From: Ischnura elegans
Lineage: Eukaryota; Arthropoda; Insecta; Odonata; Coenagrionidae
Assembly (NCBI RefSeq): GCF_921293095.1
Contig: NC_060254.1
Coordinates: 111,748,917 to 111,812,916 of the forward strand
Direction of reading: 5' to 3'
Length of the DNA: 64,000 nt
The notes below the pieces were generated by a model. That model was not told the DNA's origin, made no database searches, and saw nothing but the letters and a program-made list of their open reading frames with translations. This document shows positions 20,492-29,783 of this stretch, piece after piece. The stretch's first letter is position 1; each line of letters begins with the position of its first letter. The translations under genes and the position numbers were made by a program.

Positions 20492-21329
20492 GTCATCTAT
20501 TAGCACAAAAGGTGTCTAAGAATGACTTTCGTCAATTGATGTTACACCTTTATTGAATTGAAATATTAGTAATAATGTGCGCGTAATTTCAAAAAGAATA
20601 AGACCAAACACGACGTATTTCTGAGTTTATTTCAGCATTTTACGCAAAGAAATAAATGTCAAAATACGACGGAGACTAAGCATTCTGGCGAAACTCGATA
20701 TGAGCAGCAAAGCTTCTCGGAAGTTGATGCGGTATTTTTTTCCGAAAACATATATCAAGTTACAATTTATGAGTGGTGCTATAAATCTTTATTGTTACAG
20801 TCCCAGACAAAGGGATATTTTCTCAGAATATTTGGTTTCTCCCTGATAGCAATTCCAATTCATCTTCTTATCTCGTGAGAACTCCCAAAGATGGACTGAA
20901 AATAATTGAAGAAAATCCGGTGGAAAAGAGCTTGTATTTTGCAAAATGCCTCAGATTGTCAGCTAGCACTTGGCAGCAGGAGTGAGGGTAAAGCGATGTT
21001 AGTTGAATTAATTGTATGCCCAATTGTTTCCATAAAATTAAAATATTCATTAATCAGCTAAATTCCTGTTTGAATCATTTAAAGGAAATCAAAATGACTC
21101 CCCAAAATCTTGTGTTGCCTGCTGCATAGGCAACTGAGTCAAACATACCAGCATTCATCATTTAATATTCGAGGTATTCGAATATTCGAGCAATGATTTA
21201 ATATTCGAATTCGAGAAATCTGCTATTCGACCCATCTCTAAGTTAAAGTTTTTATTAAAAAATCATTTTCCATAATTACTCATTATAATAAGACAAATCT
21301 TTCCTATCACATTCACTGATATATTACTT

Positions 21330-22110
21330 TCGCTTACAGGTGAAAGTTATGACTTAATATAGTCCTTTGTACTGCACACTAAGGTTCTCCAAATTCTTTT
21401 CATAAAGTTGCTCTTTGGCAGTCTGGAAATTTTCGACTGTATTCAGTCACAGCCTTCAGCAAAAATTGATTATGGCTTCTATCTTCTGTTATAATTTTAT
21501 AAATCTCTCCTACCAATGTAACTCCTCTTTCAGCAGTATCACTGAATATTCACAGATGTTTTACTACCTTTAATCCTTGCTCATATTCGTCGTCACCTTT
21601 CCAATAAACCGGATCCTTTGATAGAAATATCACAGGAATATTGAATCTTTTAAAAAGATTTTTCGAGTGTCCAAATAAAATCCTTGAGTCCCTTGCCAAT
21701 GAATGATGATATCATTTGGATAAACAGAAATTTGTTTCGGTAACTCGCCTCCATTATCCGTTATATCTGACTCTTAGGCCTCTACTATTCGCTTTTTCGT
21801 CTCCACTGGTGCATTTTCATCGAAAAATCAAAATGCTACAGCTTCTGGGGAAAGGTACCATTAATGCTTCCAAAATTTGCGCAGTGTCGTGCCGCTAACT
21901 TCACAATCGGACTTTCTGTATTAAGAAAAATTTTTTGAAAAATAATAAATCTCGCTTAGGAGGCTCATCTGCATTTGACGCAGTAATCCTGGACTCCACA
22001 TGAAGACGCACAATAAACAGGCACACGTCACGAGTTATTTTATCCTCTAATGCCGATAAAAGGAACTTGCAGAAAAGAAATATATTGTCAGGCAATACAA
22101 TGTTTTGGAC
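21330..22110 (-). pseudogene. Transposon-type protein relic, unnamed arthropod family
   Basis: Minus-strand translation with stops and shifts gives, in order, ITRDVCLFIVRLHVESRI, NADEPPKRDLLFFKKF, LALFDENAPVETKKRIVEA, LFKRFNIPVIFLSKDPVYW, then SDTAERGVTLVGEIYKIIT and QFLLKAVTEYSRKFPDC. I know similar text only from uncharacterised transposon-linked proteins of arthropods and cannot name the superfamily. Its place between the hAT-like insert and the right inverted repeat suggests that it is the C-terminal part of the element's own transposase. It has several stops and is dead. Confidence 0.5.
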
Positions 22111-22448
22111 ATTTATCTAACATGGTGCGAATCCCCGGGAGTGCGAAATGACATCACTCGCAAAGGAACAGCGCCCAAAAATGTTACAGTTAATTCGAGG
22201 AGTTATTTGCAGTCCTTTCTCGGGTGATTTTTTTCTTATTGCTGCAACGCAAATTTCATAATATCTGCAAAAAAGGCCTCTCCTCCGCCACTTATCAATT
22301 AACTTTCAACTAACCCCACCTTTCTCTGGTGCAAAGAAATAAAATCTCATAAGTTGAAATCCAGAGATTGTACAATGGCAAAGAAATACATGCAAGGAGT
22401 AGCACCTTCACTGACTATTCAGGGGGTTAGCTCTCAGAAGTAATACTC

Positions 22449-22995
22449 TGAATTTAGACAGAAGCACTTAGATATAAGATTTAGATATTGAGAATAAACA
22501 ACTGCCACTAAGCCCGTTTTGGTAATAAAAAGTGATAAATATAACATTAAAGGTTATGTTTACGAAGTTTAATGTCTATCTAAAGAATTTTATGCTTTTA
22601 CGGCGAGTGAGAATGATCAACAAAAATTGAGAGTATGCAATCCGCGTGTCACCCAAAGTGTCTGACTGGGGGGGCGCGTGCTCACTCTCGGTGCGATATC
22701 TCGGGAACCAAAGGGCAGAAATGAATGAAATTTGAGGTGATGCTCTGCAAATGTCTAACAAGTCATTCTATAAGACAAAAAAGTGATAGAATAGTCCTAG
22801 AGTGACATCATCTTCACTTATGTCCGCAAAACACCCAAAAATACCAAAATTTCAAAACTTTAGGTGCGATGTGGCACGTTTTCCCGGCATCCGATTGCAA
22901 AAATAATTTTCATGGTTTATTTTCTCGCCAAATGGAACAAAACTGGGGGGTATCCCAAAAGAAATTCGAAAACTTTAAAAATAAGGACCACCCTA
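22449..22995 (-). repeat. Right inverted repeat of the 5.3 kb element
   Basis: It pairs with 17682-17970 but contains about 260 bases (about 22606-22866) absent from the left arm. Either the left arm lost them or the right arm gained them; nothing at the borders decides. Confidence 0.8.
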
Positions 22996-23766
22996 ATAGG
23001 CATAGGCAGGATGGGAGGGGAGGGGCCTTCGGTTAGGCTCCGTCCAGCACTTTGCAAAAGAAATATGTACACAAATGTATTGATTGACAAGTTGACTTTG
23101 AGCGGAGTGCAGCCGCTGAATCCCACCAAACCCAAACAATGTTCGCAGGCATGGAAACCTCAGTCCTCGCATCCTCAAATGCACACTACAGATGAAGGAG
23201 AAATGCTCGCAAGGGAAAAGAGGAGAGGTGAAAGTGCAACAAACAAACAAAGGGAAGGAACGAAATTGGACAACTGGACTTACTTTGCAGCCTAGAGCAG
23301 TTAAGAGCGCTCTCCCCTGCTGCCTTTCTAATGACTTCGTCAAGAAAGAGACAATGTCAAGAAAGAGACAATGCCCCACCAAAAAAAACCCTAATAGTGG
23401 CAATTAGCTTGGAGTATTCCAATTAACCTAAATCATAAGACAAATTTCGAAGTTGGAAATGAAAATCATTAACAAAGCCTGTAGGTGCTATCCTTCAACC
23501 AACGATGTCAGATTATAAGAGAACAACCTCTTTCAGTCCAAAAATCATAACTGTCCACTAACATAAACTACTGTGAGGCCTACAATCCAGGAAATACATA
23601 TGTACTATTCCTAGGTAAGGCTCCATTTTTTCGTCCATGGCAAAGATATCCACTAAATTTTATGACAACCTAATGTCAAATATAATAATTCAAGTAATAA
23701 AATACCACTTTACAGCTAACAACCACAATATGGAAACTACAATAGAGGAGAGGAGGCTTAGCTTAC
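22996..23766. other. Intron sequence, nothing recognised
   Basis: The open frames here (22864-23295 plus, 22993-23403 minus) have no recognisable features and begin in the transposon arm. GAAAGAGACAATG is duplicated in tandem at about 23345-23370. Confidence 0.4.
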
Positions 23767-23884
23767 CTTTGCGAAAACTGTCTCTCTGAATTCTTGTCAT
23801 TTTTAATCCTTCGATTATCCCCTTGGAATTGATTCCAAAATAAACACTACCACCAACTCCATTATTTAAAAATGCACAGATGTT
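23767..23884 (-). CDS. Schlafen-like (AlbA_2) host gene, internal exon
   Basis: This 118-base minus-strand exon runs from an acceptor CCTTTCAG to a donor AAAG/GTAAGC at 23766. Thirty-nine codons read NICAFLNNGVGGSVYFGINS, then KGIIEGLKMTRIQRDSFRK, and one base is left for the next exon. The pattern AFLN..GG.VYFGI..KG...G is the AlbA_2 (Schlafen) core, and the R.QRD.FR helix follows as expected. The start phase (0) agrees with the end phase of the exon at 59856-60046, and the end phase agrees with the exon at 9698-9852. The 5' intron, about 36 kb, is filled with nested transposons. Confidence 0.85.
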
Positions 23885-24278
23885 CTGAAAGGAAAAAGAC
23901 TATTCTTAAACTCATATGAAAAGCACAAGTCTCAAAATAAAAAAAAATATGAAAATATGGTAACACCACAGAAAAATTACAGAAGATAAATTATAAAAGG
24001 ATTAAGAATAATGTAGGATATTTGTTTGCAGGTTTCCACAGCAATGAATGGAAGACATCAACATTTTCAGGCTGCATCCATGTGTGTTGCTGAATAATCC
24101 ACAACAGTTTCGCCATCTACCCTGCCGGCCTCCCCATGTGAAGGATGGAAAGGGCCCCTCGGCCGTGAGTGCACCTGCATTCCAAACCAAAAACCAAAGC
24201 CCTGCCCGTCTCGCTATGCAAGGGTCTAAACTTCGCTCTGGCCCCGAGAATTATACCACATGAAAAGACCATCACCGA
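23885..24278. other. Intron sequence, nothing recognised
   Basis: No gene is seen between the Schlafen-like exon and the 3' tail of the I-clade LINE. Confidence 0.4.
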
Positions 24279-24443
24279 GTAGTAGTAGTAGTATTTTGTT
24301 TTTAGGGTGCCTCGACAACTAAGGTCATTTGCACCACTGACAATCTATAAAATCAAAATTTTAAAAGATACATAAAAAAACATTTAAAGATTCATTAAAG
24401 TTTTGAAATAAAAGGGGTAGTCAGATTATAAAAAGGTTGGAAT
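24279..24443 (-). repeat. 3' untranslated region and TAC tail of the I-clade LINE
   Basis: On the minus strand the sequence after the ORF2 stop ends in a run of five TAC (plus strand GTA run at about 24281-24295). I-clade elements usually end in short trinucleotide runs. Confidence 0.7.
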
Positions 24444-27101
24444 TTAAACACTGTTAATTAGCCCGGTCTCTATTAAAAACTTTATCACTCGGCTGACACT
24501 ATCAGGGTCATCTCCTAGAATGTGCCCTAGGTCTCCTCCGATGTTCAGCCGGAGGCGCACAGAACGGTATTTCTCACACTCTGTCAGGAGATGTCTCACA
24601 GTAATGGAAGAGTCGCAATCATCACATAGGGGTGGAATTCTCTCTTCGGTGAAGAGGTACGAGAGGGTGAGAGCGCAGTGCCCAATTATCAATCGCGTGA
24701 CTGCGACCTCCTTCCTGCGATTCCTCCTGACAGACGTGGGCCACGCTGAGATTACCGGCTTGATTGCGCGTAGTTTATTACCGGTCAGAGAGCGCCAGGT
24801 CTCTTTCCACTTTTCTAGGGCTATCTTTTTCATGGTTGCCTTCAAATCCTCGTGTGGTAACAGCACAGAGGCAGCAACATCGTCCTCGCTGGCTGCCTTC
24901 GCGGCTGAGTCGGCCTTCTCATTTCCTGCAATACCCACATGTCCAGGAACCCAGAGAAAATGGATTTTTGCTCTTTTCCGATCAAGGGAAAGTAGTTTAT
25001 TTTGTATTTCCTGGACGATTGGGTGACAGGGAGAAAAACTGGAAATGGCCTGCAGGGCGCTCATGGAGTCGCTGCAGACCATAAAGGACGCGTTGCTATA
25101 CTTAATACCATCCAGAGCCATCTTTATGGCGAACAGTTCTGCCGTATAGCCGCTACACAGCGGACTGAGCCCGGCCTTGAGGGTTCCATTGTGAGACGAG
25201 ACCACTGCACACCCGCACGCACGCTCAGACTTCGATCCGTCCATGTAAACAGGGATGAAGTCGGGGTGGCGGTGCATAATTTCCTTGAAGTTATGCTGGT
25301 ATTCCGCAGCAGTTGTCAAAGATTTTTGATTTTGGTGGAGGACAAAGCTGACTTGTGGAAAAGGTACCTGCCAAGGTGCATTTTCCAAAATCCCAATGGG
25401 GTACACTTCTCGGAGTATAAACTCACTCTCCAAGATAAAATTATTAAAAGTAATACTTACGGGTCTAGTTGCCCTAGGCCGCCTGTTAAAAATATTCTTA
25501 AAACGTGGGTAAGAAAGAATATTAAAACTAGGGTGCCCTCTCATTGTTAGAATTTTAGCGACATAGTTGCACAAGAGGATGTTTCGGCGTGCAGTCAACG
25601 GGGTCTCCCCAGAATCTGAGTAAACACTCAAGACCGGAGAAGTCCTGAAAGCTTCAGTTGCCAATCGAAGCCCCGCATTGTGAACCGTGTTCAAAGGTCT
25701 CAAATAACTCTCAAGGGGCAGAGGAGTAGACAAAACATCCATAGTCTAATTTCGAGCGCACCAACGCTCTATACAATAAAAGCATCGTGGAGCGATCTGC
25801 ACCCCACGAGTAACAGGATATTTAAAACTTTCAAACATTTGTTTTTTGAAAACTCAATGTGCTCACGCCAATTAAGGCGGCGGTCAACAATCAAACCCAG
25901 AAAGCGGGCTGAATCCGTATAAGGTAAAATTCGGCCACTCAGGCGAAGTTCTGGTGGAGGAACATGTGCCCGCTTACAATGGAAGTGGACACATTTCGTT
26001 TTTTCAACGGAAAAACGAACTCCACTTCGATTCGACCATTCCCCAAGTCTGTTAAGGGTCAGCTGGATGACCCGTGCGGCACTGTCAACTGTGGACGATC
26101 GACAGAAAATGGCCAAGTCATCCACGAATAAGGAGCCCATCACTGGTGTTCTGACGCACTCTGTAACATCATTTATTGCAATGGCGAAGAGTGTGACGCT
26201 AAGTACAGAGCCTTGCGGTACCCCATTATGTTGTGTAAAAGATCCAGATAAATGATTACCGAGTCTTACTTTAAAAACACGGTCTGCTAAAAATTTTTTT
26301 ATAAAAATTGGAAGATTTCCTCTTAGGCCCCACTCGTGTAACGTATTCAGAATCTTCTGGCACCAGACTCGGTCATACGCCTTCTCCAGATCAAAGAATA
26401 CGGCTATGACATGCTGGCCCAGAAGGAAAGCCTCCTGGATAAAATTTTCGGTTGTCACGAGGTGGTCTGTGGTGGATCTACCTCGCCTAAAACGGCACTG
26501 GATACTGGAAAGAAGGTTCCGATGTTCCAACCACCAAACGAGCCGACGGTTCACCATTCTTTCCATGATCTTGCATAGACAACTGGTCAAGGATATTGGC
26601 CTATAATTATTTGGGTCTGTTTTATCCTTTCCTTGTTTGGGAATAGGGACAACTACAGATTCCCGCCAGGCTGTAAGGAAGCTTCCCTCAACCCATATTT
26701 GATTGAGTAGTGTGGAGAATATCCATCAACACGTTCTCCGGAATATTCCGAAGAAATATGTTTCGGACACCATCCATCCCTGGCGTCTTTGGAATCCGTT
26801 ATGGTGGACTTCAGCTCCCATAAGGAAAAAAAGAGATTGGTGTATCCGGCTGCTGTGTGCGAATCGGTGAAGTTCAAGTGTGAGGAGCGTTCCCTGATAG
26901 ACAGGAAAGCTGCTGAGTAGTTCTCGTCGCTGCTGGTCTTGGCAAACGATTCCCCGAGAACGCCGCATATCTCCTCCGGTGTGTGAATTGTCACACCTTG
27001 AAATACAAGGAACGAAACGCCATGAACGTGCCGTGCTCCCGAGATATCCCTCACCTTGTTCCGGACCTGAGTTAGTGGAGTCCTGTTGTTGAGGAGCATC
27101 A
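24444..27101 (-). pseudogene. I-clade LINE ORF2, reverse transcriptase to RNase H part
   Basis: Reading from 27101 leftwards, three frames carry one protein: the N-terminal RT part (LLNNRTPLTQVRNKVRDISG, to 26653), the RT core (26590-25769: FFDLEKAYDRVW, GVPQGSVLSVTLFAI, catalytic FVDD) and the C-terminal part (25742-24444). The last part contains an RNase H domain with its acidic residues in YMDGS, YTAELFA and CSDSMSAL and the motif WVPGHVGIAGNEKAD, then a zinc-type PPLCDDC...H..C near the end. An RNase H after the RT is the mark of the I clade. At least two frameshifts separate the parts. The 5' half of the same element is at 55.3-57.7 kb; LINE-B begins at the break. Confidence 0.85.
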
Positions 27102-27124
27102 CTTTTCACACACGCAGGAGACAT

Positions 27125-28180
27125 ATGGCGGCGAAAATGGCCATGCTTGCTTGTGGCTCTTGCAAAACACTCTTTACAATGCGAGATAAATTCGTCAATT
27201 GCGATTGCTGTAATATTAAATACCATTGTAAATTTACGAACTTGAACGAAATTGCTTTGAAAACGTTATCCGAGTGCCGAGATCTATACTGGAAGTGTTT
27301 GCAATGCCGATCCCTTGGGGCTAACATTGCCAATATGGCTGCTGACATCGAGAATTTAAAAACTGAACTAGAACAATTAAAAACTAACTTCGTAGACCCT
27401 ACAAAGAAAAAAGTATCGTTTGCAGAAGTGATTCAAGTGAATGGTGCTAAAAGGGCCGATGGTGCGGGTGACGGAAATAACTCTAAACCATCGAAATCGG
27501 TCACGAAAGCACTTACAGAGGTGATTCAAGGGAATCGTACTAACACTGCTGGTGGGGCTGGCGACGGGAATAACTCGAAACCTAAACCATCGAAATCGTT
27601 ACATATAACGAAAAGTGAATTGATTCAAGAAAATTCGGCAAATAACCCACCACCTAAGGAAGCTCCGAGGCAATGTGCGTCTCGAGCATCTTTATCATCA
27701 GTCAGCGAGCATTCGGAACAGAATCAACAGATGGACCAGCAACCTGCAAATGAAGATGACTACACAGTCGTCGACAGAAAGAGAAAACATCTACAGAAGA
27801 AAAAGCGGTCGAACCTCCTCATCGGTACCGGAAAAACAGAAGGTAATGGTGCAAAATTTGGTACTCGAGCGGCAAAAAGGCCCATGTTTGTGTACATAGG
27901 TGGACTAGAAAAGGAGACAACCAAGGAGGAAGTTTCCGTTCACATTAAAGATGAATTTGACGTAAACTGCATATCGTGTGATGATATTGAAAACAGTCGA
28001 AGTCTTTACGCCTCATTTAAAGTGTGCATCGACCAAAAGGACTTTAAAAAATTGTTAGACCAATCTCGTTGGCCTGATGGCGCAATTGTACACAAATTTT
28101 TCATGCCTAAAAAAGAGGTTGACATTGATATCGCCAAAAGACCATTGGATGATCAAATGAACGGGGAGAATAACTCCTGA
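27125..28180 (+). CDS. LINE-B ORF1 protein (PHD-like zinc finger)
   Basis: An intact frame runs from ATG at 27125 to TGA at 28178-28180, 351 codons. The N-terminus has a PHD-like cluster (CGSCKTLF, CDCCNIKYHC, WKCLQC), followed by a coiled stretch (IENLKTELEQLK), a Ser/Lys/Asn-rich linker with an imperfect internal repeat (EVIQ.N.....GAGDGNNS twice) and a C-terminal nucleic-acid binding-type domain (PMFVYIGGLEKETTKEEVS to VHKFFMPKK). The stop is TGA followed by CTAG, and the ORF2 frame continues directly from it. The protein should bind element RNA. It is intact although ORF2 is in pieces. Confidence 0.8.
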   Translation: MAAKMAMLACGSCKTLFTMRDKFVNCDCCNIKYHCKFTNLNEIALKTLSECRDLYWKCLQCRSLGANIANMAADIENLKTELEQLKTNFVDPTKKKVSFAEVIQVNGAKRADGAGDGNNSKPSKSVTKALTEVIQGNRTNTAGGAGDGNNSKPKPSKSLHITKSELIQENSANNPPPKEAPRQCASRASLSSVSEHSEQNQQMDQQPANEDDYTVVDRKRKHLQKKKRSNLLIGTGKTEGNGAKFGTRAAKRPMFVYIGGLEKETTKEEVSVHIKDEFDVNCISCDDIENSRSLYASFKVCIDQKDFKKLLDQSRWPDGAIVHKFFMPKKEVDIDIAKRPLDDQMNGENNS

Positions 28181-28184
28181 CTAG
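28178..28184 (+). promoter_or_regulatory. Candidate stop-codon readthrough site TGA-CTAG (LINE-B)
   Basis: The ORF1 stop TGA is followed by CTAG, the leaky context known from readthrough genes in animals and RNA viruses. The frame after the stop is open for 34 codons to a TAG, and it contains the first endonuclease text (KVLVLNIQC). An ATG at 28208 also lies in this frame, so reinitiation is possible. Confidence 0.5.
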
Positions 28185-29690
28185 GTACTATCTCAGTGCT
28201 GCATAGTATGGATGATAAAAATCTGAAAAAGACACAATCAGAGTTTAAAGTACTAGTCTTAAACATTCAGTGCATTAGTATTTAGTAACATGTCGCTTTT
28301 GGTACATAACCTAAATTCCGAATTGTTATTTGAATGTGCTGGTGTGAAGTACACTATTCCCCATAATGAAGAGTTGACCGAAGAAAGTTCTGCTACAAAG
28401 TGTACCTTTACTGACAAAAACCTTTTGGTCTTACAATTAGTAGTATATAGATCTCCACAAAGCAGTTTCTCAACGTTTCTTGAAAAATTGGATAATTTAC
28501 TGTTCTCATTAACAAACCATCCAAAAAGACCTACCATCATTCTCACAGGTGATTTTAATTGTGATCTGCTGGTGGATGGACAAGAACAGAGGCAACTAAT
28601 CCAGACACTTAACTCTTTCAACTTGAAACCATTGGTTAATACACCCACGAGAGTAACTGCCAATACCCAAACACTCTTGGATAATGTTTTCACAGATTTT
28701 GATGAATCCGAAACTCTCACTTCAGTATTTGATCCTGGTCTATCAGATCACCTTGCAGTAACTTCTGTCTTTTATGGGAAAAACGACTACAACACCAAAA
28801 AAACTGAGATATCAAAGATCTTTTAATGAATCTAATGTCAACTACTTCCATGTAATGCTTAGAAACCAAGATTGGTCAGCTGTATATGGGAATGACACTA
28901 CTAACAATCTGTTCAATAAGTTTTATTCCATCTACTTACACAATTTCAATGTTGCCTTTCCGATTAAACCTGTAAAACATAACTTTGCACGCAGCAAAAA
29001 CTGGATCACTCATGAAATCATTAATATGTCAAAGACTCTAAAAACAATGTTTATCCACATTAAAACCACTGGTGACCCAATTAAACATCAACAATACTTA
29101 CTTCTTAAGAAACAGTATAGGTATCTTATAAAAATATCCAAAAAAGAATATAATGACCAACGGTTAAGGAATGCATCAAACTAATCAAGAGAGGCATGGA
29201 AAATTATAAAGAGTAATTTGACCCCCAACTCCATCCCGTCACTATCTTATGTTAATGACAACAATGGCAGTACCTTAACTGACCCTACTCTAATCGCAGA
29301 TGCATTTAACTTGTCCTTTCTAAAGCTGAAAAACATAGCCCAACCCTCTTCGAGGGAGATTACGAAATGTATAACGAAATCTAGCAAGACAATGTATCTT
29401 AATCCTTGCAGTGAAAATGAGCTGTACACCTATCTTGTGAGGGTAGGGAAGAAAAACTCATCAGATATAGATGGAGTCCCTGGTAAAATTATCAAAGATT
29501 CTCAGAGCTTAATCCTAACTCCTCTACTGTTCCTGATTAATCAATCTCTCTCTGATGGTATATATGTATCCTGAAGCCTTAAAGGAATCCAAGGTTGTCC
29601 CAGTCCTTAAGAACAAAACTGATTAACATACAGTGAGTAATTATAGGCCAATATCCATAATTCCCCAGTTTGGAAAAGTATTTGAGTATG
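28181..29690 (+). pseudogene. LINE-B ORF2, part 1 (endonuclease, start of reverse transcriptase)
   Basis: The frame continues from the ORF1 stop into KVLVLNIQC and then meets a TAG near 28282; a piece of the endonuclease between this and 28290 is missing. Further endonuclease motifs follow (VVYRSPQSS, GDFNCDLLVD, LSDHLAVTS to 28826), then after a frameshift a linker (28774-29184), a stop, and the start of the RT (29218-29690: NNGSTLTDP, DIDGVPGKI, NYRPISIIPQFGKVFE). The text stops where the ATT tail of LINE-C1 begins. It resumes at about 37403. The copy is dead. Confidence 0.85.
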
Positions 29691-29783
29691 TCTATTAATA
29701 ATAATAATAATATCTTTATTGTTCTATGGGTCAAATATGTGACATAGAACATTGTCAGGGAGAACATCAAAACATACATGTTG
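29691..29783 (-). repeat. LINE-C1 3' end and AAT tail
   Basis: On the plus strand this reads TTAATAATAATAATAATATC, then the 3' untranslated region of LINE-C1 (minus strand). It marks one edge of a 7.7 kb insertion in LINE-B. Confidence 0.8.

Larger units (their letters stand above)
18926..21240. mobile_element. hAT-like non-autonomous element, 2.3 kb
   Basis: The ends are TAGAGATGTGCGAATAG and, reversed, TAGAGATGGGTCGAATAG. They are flanked by ATTTAAAG (18918-18925) and AGTTAAAG (21241-21248), an 8-base target duplication with one mismatch. TCGAATACCTCGAATATTA is repeated inverted just inside both ends. These end sequences and the 8-base duplication are hAT characters. No transposase is visible inside; the interior holds a MITE and a tandem duplication. 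Confidence 0.8.
17682..22995. mobile_element. 5.3 kb DNA transposon with long inverted repeats (TAGGGTGGTCC ends)
   Basis: The ends read TAGGGTGGTCCTTATTTT and its reverse complement. The inverted repeat extends from 17682 to about 17970 on the left and from about 22449 to 22995 on the right; the right arm has some 260 extra bases (about 22606-22866). Inside lie a minus-strand relic of a transposon-type protein (21.3-22.1 kb), a CR1-like relic, and a hAT-like element. The superfamily is not recognised. It sits in the ATT tail of LINE-A, so the target duplication is hidden by the repeat. Confidence 0.8.

Noticed and set aside
20868..21050. Small gene within the hAT-like element
   Set aside because: Short frame with no transposase or other motif; composition is that of its surroundings.
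24520..25550. Plus-strand frames opposite the I-clade RNase H region
   Set aside because: They lie antisense to a clear RT/RNase H protein and have no features of their own.
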